Shown here: one piece after another, positions 1 to 6,620 of the stretch
Position numbering within the stretch: the stretch's first letter is position 1
Layout: each line of letters begins with the position of its first letter
From: VBAS01 sp965652775
Lineage (GTDB): Bacteria > Bacteroidota > Bacteroidia > Chitinophagales > Chitinophagaceae
Direction of reading: 5' to 3'
Length of the DNA stretch: 24,135 nucleotides
NCBI GenBank assembly: GCA_965652775.1
Contig: CBFGXP010000034.1
Coordinates: 1-24,135 of the forward strand
The notes under the pieces: model-generated
Database searches by the model: none
Told to the model about the DNA's origin: nothing
The model's input: the letters and a program-made list of their open reading frames with translations, nothing else
Translations under genes and position numbers: made by a program

Positions 1-1367
1 CTTATACCGTTACTTATAGTTTTGGTACAGCACCTTGTAACGGAACAGCAACATCTGAAGTGACTGTAACAACACAGATCACTCCAACATTTACGCTGAT
101 AGGTCCGCTTTGTCAGAATTCAACTGCTCCGACACTGCCTGGTACTTCTGATAATAACATTACCGGTACATGGAGTCCTGCTATCATCAGTACTGCAACT
201 GTTGGTACCATTACTTATACATTTACACCTGCTGCAGGACAGTGTGCTGTTCCAACGACTATAAGTATTAGTGTGAGGGCAGTAACAACCAGTACCACCA
301 ACATCACTATTTGCAATAATCAATTACCATATTCATGGAACGGCAATAACTATAATGTTGCCGGAACTTATGTAGCCACACTACAAAGTACTACAGGTTG
401 TGATTCTATCGCTACCCTGATCTTACGAGTGAATACCGTTAGTGCTTCAACAACAAGAGACTCTACTTGTGCAAATCAACCATATGTATGGAACGGAAAT
501 AGTTATACAACGTCAGGTACTTATACTGCAACACTTGTAAATGCCGCGGGTTGTGATTCAATAGCGACACTGGTATTACTGGTAAAACCAATACCTGCAC
601 TGGTGATAAATCAACCTCCACCGGTTTGCGAGCCACTGACTATAAACTTAACTGCACCATCAATTACGGCAGGAAGCGATCCGGGATTAATCTTTACTTA
701 TTGGATGGATTCATTAGCAACAATTCCATTGACTAATCCAGGTGCAGTAGCTCTATCCGGTACTTACTATATTAAAGCACTTGGAGGAAACAGTTGTACA
801 TCGACCAAACCAGTTGCGGTAACTGTATTCATATATAAACTTGTAGCAGGTATACGATATCCAACGGTAACAACAAATCCAAACACACCGACACCGTTGT
901 CCGCGAGAGACATCGGCTTAAGTTATGTATGGTCGCCCCCGGTAGGACTAAGCTCATCATTTATAAGAGAGCCCATATTTAATTATGACAGGCAAACAGA
1001 ATATCTAATTAATATAACAAGAGATAATGGATGCATTACGGTTGATACCGTATTGGTAAAAATAATTCCGACTCAGGGTGCTATCGTCAGATCAGACCTG
1101 TTTGTGCCGAAAGCATGGACACCAAACAATGATGGTCATAATGACAAACTATTCCCGCTTACAGTTAATATCAGGGAACTTAAATACTTCAGGATATTTA
1201 ACAGGTGGGGACAATTAGTATTTGAAACAAATGTGATAGGGTCTGGCTGGGATGGAATATTCCAGGGAAAACCAGGAGTAATGGATGTATACACATGGAC
1301 AGTGGAAGCAATCGGTGTGGATGGAAAATATATTAAGAAAGCAGGTAATTCAGTTTTAATCAGATAA
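1..1367 (+). CDS. T9SS-secreted adhesin-like protein, C-terminal part (5' end outside window)
   Basis: The reading frame is open from base 3, so the gene starts upstream; a GTG at 60 is only an internal codon. The visible part (numbered from base 60) is Thr/Ser/Asn-rich with immunoglobulin-like beta repeats, including two tandem 51-residue units (about 77-178) sharing PYxWNGNxY, GTYxATL and GCDSIATL. A PKD-like stretch follows at about 286-336. The last 90 residues (347-435: FVPKAWTPNNDG, FRIFNRWGQLVFE, GWDG, YTWTVEAIG) match the gliding-motility-associated C-terminal domain (TIGR04131/CHU_C), the type B sorting signal of the type IX secretion system. The product is therefore expected on the cell surface or secreted, probably as an adhesin of SprB-like architecture. 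It lies 10 nt upstream of a PorP/SprF gene, the usual pairing. Domain and secretion class are secure; substrate is unknown. Confidence 0.9.
   Translation, partial: YTVTYSFGTAPCNGTATSEVTVTTQITPTFTLIGPLCQNSTAPTLPGTSDNNITGTWSPAIISTATVGTITYTFTPAAGQCAVPTTISISVRAVTTSTTNITICNNQLPYSWNGNNYNVAGTYVATLQSTTGCDSIATLILRVNTVSASTTRDSTCANQPYVWNGNSYTTSGTYTATLVNAAGCDSIATLVLLVKPIPALVINQPPPVCEPLTINLTAPSITAGSDPGLIFTYWMDSLATIPLTNPGAVALSGTYYIKALGGNSCTSTKPVAVTVFIYKLVAGIRYPTVTTNPNTPTPLSARDIGLSYVWSPPVGLSSSFIREPIFNYDRQTEYLINITRDNGCITVDTVLVKIIPTQGAIVRSDLFVPKAWTPNNDGHNDKLFPLTVNIRELKYFRIFNRWGQLVFETNVIGSGWDGIFQGKPGVMDVYTWTVEAIGVDGKYIKKAGNSVLIR
288..593 (+). repeat. Two tandem 153-bp coding repeats in the adhesin
   Basis: Two consecutive units of 51 codons encode similar sequence: a Cys followed by NQ, PYxWNGN, GTYxATL, then GCDSIATL and a beta-strand. 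The GCDS motifs are exactly 51 residues apart. The paired Cys in each unit could form a disulphide. The array probably continues upstream of the window, because bases 3-60 encode YTVTYSFGTAPC, which resembles the later TITYTFTPAAGQC segment of a different beta repeat. Confidence 0.75.
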
Positions 1368-1377
1368 ACTTTGTATT

Positions 1378-2391
1378 ATGAAAAGGCTGAAAAAAATTAT
1401 GTATGTAAGTGTGCTGATCGCGATTCAGTCAAAAGCGCAGGATCCGAGTTTTTCTCAATTCTTTTCCTCGCCCCTTAACATTAATCCTTCGTTGACTGCA
1501 AACATCAATGCAGATTGGAGGGCTATTGCAAATTTCAGGGATCAATGGATCACACCAGCCAGTCCTTATGCTACTGGCACGATCTCTTATGATTCTAAAA
1601 TGTTTCAGAAAAAATTTCCAGGCGCCGAAGAGGGAAACATTTTTGGTCTTGGCGGCATGCTGATGTATGATAAAGCAATGGGTGGTGTTGTAAAAAGTAC
1701 CTATGCTTCCATGAATGTTTCATACAGAGTGAAGTTATCCAATGGAGAAACAAAACATAAACTAGGGGCAGGTTTTGGTGCAATCTATGGTCACCGTCGC
1801 ATTGATTATGGAGGTGTTGATTTTGAAGAGCAGTTCACTGGTTATGGTTTTAATACGAACCTGCCCACCGGTGAAAACAGTTTATCATCGATGAAGCCAT
1901 ATTTTTCCGTAAGCACCGGTTTGTTGTATAGCATCACTTCAATGAATAGTAATTTTGATGCAGGGGTTTCAGTCTTCCATGTAAATAAACCCAAACAAAC
2001 CTTTTTGAAAGATGAAAACCAATATTTGCCGATGCGAAAAGTGGCGCATGCAAATTTTGAAACGTTTTTATCTCAAACTGTGGTGTTAAGTGTTAACGGT
2101 ATTTACCAGTCACAGGAAACTGCAAACTATTTTTCCGTTGGCGGAGCGCTGGGTTATTATCTTCCACAAAATGAGGACTTTTTATTGAATGCCGGTTTGT
2201 GGTATTGGTCGAAAAATGCAATCATTCCTTACATAGGACTGGCATATAAAGATTACCAGTTTGGAATAAGTTATGATGTCACTGTCTCTAAGCTCGCCCA
2301 GGCAACAGAAAAACCAAAGACCTGGGAACTTTCGATAATTGTAAGAGGCCGGAATAAACCAAGCTATGTTATTCCTTGTCCATGGAAGTAA
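1378..2391 (+). CDS. PorP/SprF family type IX secretion system membrane protein
   Basis: 337 residues. A signal-peptide-like N-terminus ends in SKAQ, and QDPSFSQFFSSPLNINPSLT follows, the hallmark opening of the PorP/SprF family (TIGR03519). The rest is a beta-rich outer-membrane barrel with typical phrases such as ANFRDQW, GLGGMLMYDKAMGG and GISYDVTVSKL. SprF of Flavobacterium is needed for secretion of the SprB adhesin, and family members usually sit beside the type B CTD substrate they serve. Here it starts 10 nt after the adhesin stop, so the two are almost certainly co-transcribed. It is a dedicated partner rather than the core PorP, since no other T9SS core gene is nearby. The start is the only ATG that gives a signal peptide. 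Confidence 0.92.
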   Translation: MKRLKKIMYVSVLIAIQSKAQDPSFSQFFSSPLNINPSLTANINADWRAIANFRDQWITPASPYATGTISYDSKMFQKKFPGAEEGNIFGLGGMLMYDKAMGGVVKSTYASMNVSYRVKLSNGETKHKLGAGFGAIYGHRRIDYGGVDFEEQFTGYGFNTNLPTGENSLSSMKPYFSVSTGLLYSITSMNSNFDAGVSVFHVNKPKQTFLKDENQYLPMRKVAHANFETFLSQTVVLSVNGIYQSQETANYFSVGGALGYYLPQNEDFLLNAGLWYWSKNAIIPYIGLAYKDYQFGISYDVTVSKLAQATEKPKTWELSIIVRGRNKPSYVIPCPWK

Positions 2392-2492
2392 GATCTCAGT
2401 TTAGAATCAAGATTTTCATAAAGCATATAACTCCTTTTATCAAGATCTGGAAGTCCGGCTGAAGATTTGCGGTATTTTGAACAAAAGTTTCT

Positions 2493-3596
2493 ATGCAGCA
2501 CCGTATTCTTCGCATATTTTTTTTAGGAATCCTTCCATTAATTATATGCTGTAACAAGAAAAAAACAAACGGAACAACCCCGACAGAATTCACCACAAGA
2601 ATTGTAAAACAAAATCTTCAGCATGTTTGGGAAATATTTTGGGGGCCGGATGATCACATTTGGTTTTCCGAAAGAGATGGAAAGATCTCTAAGATGAATC
2701 CTTCGACGGGGGCTATTGTTTTCTCTTCAACAATTGCCGAGGTATCGTCATCAGGCGAAGGTGGTTTGCTTGGCATGGCACTGCATCCTGATTTTTTGAA
2801 TACTGGCTTTTTATACATTGTTTATAATTATAATAGCACAAACGGGTACAGAGAAAAAGTCGTTCGTTATACATTTGCCAATAATTCAATTGCCAGCCCC
2901 ATAACAATCATTGAAAATATAGGAGCGTCAAGCATTCATAATGGTTCAAGAATAAGAGTGGTAAATGAGGGAGGGGGAGTGAAAATATATTACACCACCG
3001 GTGATGCCGCAACTGCTGCATCAGCACAGGATATAAATGCAAGAAATGGGAAAGTGTTAAGATTAAATGCTGATGGAAGTATTCCAACAGACAATCCTAT
3101 TGCCGGAAATCCTTTATGGAGTTATGGTCATCGGAATCCACAAGGGTTGGTTTTTGCAAATAATAAATTATACGAATCGGAGCATGGTCCTAATATAGAA
3201 GACGAAGTAAACATCATTGAAAAGGGAAGGAATTACGGCTGGCCAAGTGTGAATGGGCCCTGTGATGCAAGCGAATCTTCTTTTTGTACCGCCAATAATA
3301 TAAAAATGCCTATCTGGTCATCAGGAGACAATACAATTGCCGTATGCGGAATTGATTATTATGATAATGATAAAATAGCTGAATGGAAAAATTCAATATT
3401 GATGACAACCTTAAAAGACGCAAGTCTGCGCCAATTGAAATTGAGCGCCGACGGTAACTCAGTGACGGGCACGTCAATCTATTTTAAAAATGACTACGGA
3501 AGGCTAAGAGATATTTGTATTGCACCTTCAGGAAATGTATATATATGTACAAGTAATGGTGGTAATGATGATAAGATAATAGAAATATCGAGATAA
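2493..3596 (+). CDS. PQQ-dependent sugar dehydrogenase family lipoprotein
   Basis: 367 residues. The N-terminus is a hydrophobic signal ending LPLIICCN, so it is probably a lipoprotein anchored at Cys19 or Cys20 (a weak lipobox). The six-bladed beta-propeller of the glucose/sorbosone dehydrogenase (GSDH) family follows. Visible family motifs are GEGGLLGMALHPDF (88-101), IHNGSRI (148-154, H149 aligning with the catalytic base of soluble glucose dehydrogenase), RNGKVLRLNADG (184-195), YGHRNPQGL (211-219) and ESEHGPNIEDEVN (228-240). Expected activity is PQQ-linked oxidation of an aldose or related sugar in the periplasm or at the surface. No PQQ synthesis gene is in the window, so the cofactor source and true substrate are open. 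It has its own 101-nt upstream gap and is probably monocistronic. Confidence 0.88.
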   Translation: MQHRILRIFFLGILPLIICCNKKKTNGTTPTEFTTRIVKQNLQHVWEIFWGPDDHIWFSERDGKISKMNPSTGAIVFSSTIAEVSSSGEGGLLGMALHPDFLNTGFLYIVYNYNSTNGYREKVVRYTFANNSIASPITIIENIGASSIHNGSRIRVVNEGGGVKIYYTTGDAATAASAQDINARNGKVLRLNADGSIPTDNPIAGNPLWSYGHRNPQGLVFANNKLYESEHGPNIEDEVNIIEKGRNYGWPSVNGPCDASESSFCTANNIKMPIWSSGDNTIAVCGIDYYDNDKIAEWKNSILMTTLKDASLRQLKLSADGNSVTGTSIYFKNDYGRLRDICIAPSGNVYICTSNGGNDDKIIEISR

Positions 3597-3620
3597 CACC
3601 CCTGTCCCCCTAAAGGGGTG
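3597..3620. repeat. CCCC-TAAA-GGGG inverted repeat after the sugar dehydrogenase gene
   Basis: Directly after the stop codon, CACCCC (3597-3602) and GGGGTG (3615-3620) form an inverted repeat, with an internal CCCCTAAAGGGG. It could act as a weak terminator stem, but no T-run follows. Similar CCCCTAAAGGGG units recur in intergenic DNA of many Bacteroidetes, in my recollection. The rest of 3621-3785 holds no gene or structure that I can support. Confidence 0.5.
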
Positions 3621-3785
3621 AATTAGATCGACAGGTCAGAAATATATTTGAATAAAATTGTTTTAGTTCCTGTGTGCTACAAAACTGCATCGCAATTGCT
3701 CAATGTTGAAATGAACCGTGAACGGAGCGTCGCAACAATAGTTTAATAGTAGTAATGACGCATGGTAAATAAAAAAATAACAACC

Positions 3786-3842
3786 GACAATAAGCAATGA
3801 TCAAAAAAAAGCAAGCCGCCTGCTTGCCTGTTGCTGATTGTC
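3786..3842. repeat. Nested inverted repeat enclosing the gltA terminator
   Basis: An outer arm GACAATAAGCAA (3786-3797) pairs with TTGCTGATTGTC (3831-3842) at 11 of 12 positions, enclosing the terminator hairpin at 3811-3827. The whole can fold as a long cruciform or an extended hairpin, larger than a simple terminator needs. Confidence 0.6.
3803..3827 (-). terminator. Rho-independent terminator of citrate synthase
   Basis: Read on the minus strand: GCAAGC, five-base loop, GCTTGC, then eight T. It lies 38 nt downstream of the citrate synthase stop codon. Clear stem and U-run. Confidence 0.85.
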
Positions 3843-3864
3843 TATTGATAATTTTTCTTCAACT

Positions 3865-5190
3865 TCACTCTCCCCAAATATTATCTTTTCCATCAAGCCA
3901 GAGTTTTACCAACTCTGTTGTTACTGATTTAGGTCTTTCAAGCGGGAACCCTAAAGCTCTTGACCAGCAGAGTGCAGCAAGCACACCCAATGCACGGCTG
4001 ACTGCAAACAAAACAGTATAATATTCATATTCAACCATACCATAATGTACAAGCAATGCACCGCTATGTGCATCCACATTTGGCCATGGATTTTTTATTT
4101 TTCCTAATGATTGCAAGATCGGCGGCACCGTCTCATAAATATTCCAAACAGTCTGCACCAATGGATCATCTGGCATATGCTTTTTCCCAAATTCCATTTG
4201 GGCAGTAAATCGCGGATCGGTCTTTCTTAATACAGCGTGACCATAACCCGGAACAACTTTTCCTTCACTCAATGTTTTCTTAACATATTCAGAGATCTGT
4301 TCTTTGGTTGGCATTTCTGTATCCAGTGCTTCCCTCATTTCATAGATCCATTTTATCACTTCCTGGTTTGCCAGACCATGCAAAGGACCGGCAAGTCCGT
4401 TCATACCTGCCGCATAACTCAGATATGGATCACTTAATGCTGAACCTACAAGGTGTGTTGTGTGTGCGGAAACGTTCCCGCCTTCATGATCAGCATGAAT
4501 GGTCATATATAAACGCATAAGCTCTTTGAAACCTTCATCTTCATACCCAAGCATGTGGGCAAAATTGCCAGCCCAATCAAGCAAACCATTTGGCTGAATG
4601 TGTTCATTATTTTTATACTTGCGACGGTACACATATGCTGCGATCCTTGGCAACCTTGCTATCAGGTCCATCGTATCATCATAAGTCGGGTTCCAATAAT
4701 CTTTTTTATTTAACCCCTTCGCATATTCCTTTACAAAATGACCTTCTGTTTGCAATGCCATCACTGCCGCTACAAACATTGTCATTGGATGTGCGTAAGA
4801 AGGAAATGAATCAATGACATCAAACACATGGCTGGGAACATGACTGCGTCGTTGCCATACGTTGGTAATGTGATGTACATCATCATCATTGGGTAAGGCG
4901 CCAAGAAGCATCAAAAAGAAAAGACCTTCGGGCAATGGTTCAGACCCATCGGGTATTTTTGGTAGCTTCTCTCTTAATTGAGGAATTGAATAACCGCGAA
5001 AACGAATGCCTTCCTGTGAGTCAAGTAAAGAGGTTTCCGTTACCAAACCCGTGATGCCACGCATGCCCTGGTAGATCTGGCTGAGAGTAACTTCTCCAAT
5101 AACCTTATTTCCATGTTGCTTAAGCAAATCCCTGATCTCGGCCGAAGCTTCATCAGCTTTTAGTTTGAATTTGTCTTTAATAACGCCCAT
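3865..5190 (-). CDS. gltA: Citrate synthase, eukaryotic/mitochondrial type
   Basis: 441 residues. It catalyses acetyl-CoA + oxaloacetate to citrate, the entry step of the TCA cycle, in the cytoplasm. The catalytic triad is intact: H271 (GPLHGLANQEV), H318 (PGYGHAVLRKTDPRF) and D373 (NVDAHSG). Long stretches read almost like animal mitochondrial citrate synthase (HADHEGGNVSAHT, VGSALSDPYLS, SRALGVLA, ALGFPLERPKS) rather than the hexameric E. coli GltA. It therefore belongs to the eukaryotic-type group (TIGR01793-like), expected to be dimeric and not NADH-inhibited. There is no mitochondrial-style presequence; the protein starts MGVIKDKFKLKADE. It has its own promoter (5226-5259) and terminator (3803-3827), so it is monocistronic. 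The gene symbol is by function; the sequence type differs from E. coli gltA. Confidence 0.97.
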   Translation of the reverse strand: MGVIKDKFKLKADEASAEIRDLLKQHGNKVIGEVTLSQIYQGMRGITGLVTETSLLDSQEGIRFRGYSIPQLREKLPKIPDGSEPLPEGLFFLMLLGALPNDDDVHHITNVWQRRSHVPSHVFDVIDSFPSYAHPMTMFVAAVMALQTEGHFVKEYAKGLNKKDYWNPTYDDTMDLIARLPRIAAYVYRRKYKNNEHIQPNGLLDWAGNFAHMLGYEDEGFKELMRLYMTIHADHEGGNVSAHTTHLVGSALSDPYLSYAAGMNGLAGPLHGLANQEVIKWIYEMREALDTEMPTKEQISEYVKKTLSEGKVVPGYGHAVLRKTDPRFTAQMEFGKKHMPDDPLVQTVWNIYETVPPILQSLGKIKNPWPNVDAHSGALLVHYGMVEYEYYTVLFAVSRALGVLAALCWSRALGFPLERPKSVTTELVKLWLDGKDNIWGE

Positions 5191-5225
5191 GACGATGTGG
5201 ATTTTTTATGCTGAGTAGTATGAAA

Positions 5226-5259
5226 CAAAGGTAGCTAAATACACTGCTGTAAAACAAAA
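5226..5259 (-). promoter_or_regulatory. Bacteroidetes-type promoter of citrate synthase
   Basis: On the minus strand, TTTTG (5255-5259) is followed after 21 nt by TACCTTTG (5226-5233), an exact TAnnTTTG -7 box. The start codon is 36 nt downstream of the box. No other match lies in this 97-nt gap. Confidence 0.65.
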
Positions 5260-5287
5260 TAATTGTGTGGAAAGTTAATGATGAATA

Positions 5288-6373
5288 TCACTTTGGTGCT
5301 TTACGAAACAGCCACCAACATACGATTGTGAAAAAAATATTCGGCACCCATGCGGCTAGAAGCGGATGAAAATCCCCTTTAACTGAAAACGTTGATGAGA
5401 ATTTATTTGCAAGAATAAATACTGCTGCTATGATAAGACCAATGGCAATATGTAATCCACTCCCACCTCTTGTTTTCCGGCTTGCGATAATGGCGCCAAT
5501 GATGACAAGCAAGAATACCGAAACCGGCGTAGCAGTACGTCGAAATCTTTCAACCTTTAATGTATTGAGACCTTCGGTACCACGCAATTCTTCCATGCGT
5601 ATGATATTTTTCAGCTGATCTGTTGTCAGTTTATCTTTTAAATAATAATCATACTTGAGGTCGTTCGGCTCCAGATTAAGATTGATATTATAGGAAGGAT
5701 AGGTAGTTACTATTTCTCCGTTAGCTTCTACTTTTCTTTCCACTGCATTTGTGAGTTGCCAGTTATGTTTGGCTGTGTCCCATTTCATAGCGTCAGCCCG
5801 CAGGTTATAAATTACACGGTTATCTTTTGTACGATGCAGGAAAAAGCCACCCGCAGATTTCATAAGTGAATCGTAGTATTTTACTCCTATGTAAGAATTG
5901 GAATCGGAACGACGATAATAAGTATCCTTATACCCCTGCTGACCGAGATCCTGTCTATCAAAATATTTTACATGAAAAACGCTTCTTATTTCATTTCCCT
6001 TTGGAATAAATTCCCTGCTGGCAATATAAAGCAACGATGCAAGGATCAGCCCACCAAAAAAATATGGACGTAAAAAACGAAGAAAACTTGTGCCCCCTGC
6101 GAGTATTGCAATGATCTCTGATCGCATGGCCATGCGGCTGGTAGTGTAAATCACTGCAATGAATACAAACAAAGGAAAAAGTAAGCCCCAGATATACGGT
6201 ATGAATCCCAAATAATACTGTAAAAAGATCTGGCGTGTGCTAAGGCCTGATTTCACGAAGTTTTCTGTGTGCTCACTGCTATCCACGGCCACCGCAATAA
6301 ACGTAAAAAGTATCATGCAAAAGAAAAAAGTGACGAGGATCTTTTTCAGTATGTACCAGTCAAGTTTCTTCAT
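5288..6373 (-). CDS. LptF/LptG (YjgP/YjgQ) family permease
   Basis: 361 residues with the family layout. An N-terminal helix (about 10-30) follows MKKLDWYILKKILVTF, and two to three more helices run to about 120, with the conserved MRSEIIAILAGGTSFLRFLRPYFFGG. A large periplasmic beta-jellyroll-like domain follows (about 125-280), then three C-terminal helices (about 282-358). LptF and LptG form the inner-membrane channel of the LptB2FG ABC transporter, which extracts lipopolysaccharide for export to the outer membrane. The single-residue evidence does not decide between LptF and LptG. No ATPase partner (LptB) is nearby, as is common in Bacteroidetes. The gene stands alone, 97 nt from gltA. 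Confidence 0.9.
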   Translation of the reverse strand: MKKLDWYILKKILVTFFFCMILFTFIAVAVDSSEHTENFVKSGLSTRQIFLQYYLGFIPYIWGLLFPLFVFIAVIYTTSRMAMRSEIIAILAGGTSFLRFLRPYFFGGLILASLLYIASREFIPKGNEIRSVFHVKYFDRQDLGQQGYKDTYYRRSDSNSYIGVKYYDSLMKSAGGFFLHRTKDNRVIYNLRADAMKWDTAKHNWQLTNAVERKVEANGEIVTTYPSYNINLNLEPNDLKYDYYLKDKLTTDQLKNIIRMEELRGTEGLNTLKVERFRRTATPVSVFLLVIIGAIIASRKTRGGSGLHIAIGLIIAAVFILANKFSSTFSVKGDFHPLLAAWVPNIFFTIVCWWLFRKAPK

Positions 6374-6582
6374 GTCCGTTAACCCTTAAATGGAAATTTA
6401 CGTTAATGATCTAATTCATTCTTCCCGTCTTGTTCAATGCGTTGATAAGGTCATGCAAAGGAAATGAATAATGATGAAAGATTTTGTGAAGAAAATGCTT
6501 TGAAATTTTCTCGCCAGTAGCCACTAATAAGGGCTTTTTTTCCGCTTATAGCAATCCCCTGAAATTTCGGTAACCTGAAAAT
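6374..6582. other. Divergent intergenic region, no gene seen
   Basis: This 209-bp stretch lies between the divergent LptF/G permease and the outer-membrane protein gene. A short AGCC...GGCT pair followed by seven T (6519-6542) resembles a weak terminator, but no plus-strand transcript is expected to end there. I found no convincing TAnnTTTG box for the permease. Confidence 0.4.
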
Positions 6583-6590
6583 TAATTTTG
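6583..6590 (+). promoter_or_regulatory. -7 box of the outer-membrane protein gene
   Basis: TAATTTTG is an exact TAnnTTTG. The ATG at 6621 follows 30 nt later, giving a leader of about 24 nt. A -33 element is not evident. Its position shows that the upstream in-frame TTG at 6588, inside this box, cannot be the start codon. Confidence 0.55.
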
Positions 6591-6620
6591 CGTCTCACCA
6601 CAGGGAAAACAAAACCATTT

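Noticed and set aside
1361..1377. TAAACTTTG as a promoter for the PorP/SprF gene
   Set aside because: The spacing inside the box is one base too long and the gene is 10 nt from the adhesin stop; co-transcription is simpler.
3797..4021. 74-residue plus-strand open frame at the end of gltA
   Set aside because: It overlaps the gltA terminator and the 3' end of gltA in antisense; the sequence has no protein-like features beyond composition.
6588..6620. TTG start giving the outer-membrane protein 11 extra residues
   Set aside because: The TTG is part of the TAATTTTG promoter box, and the downstream ATG opens a proper signal peptide.
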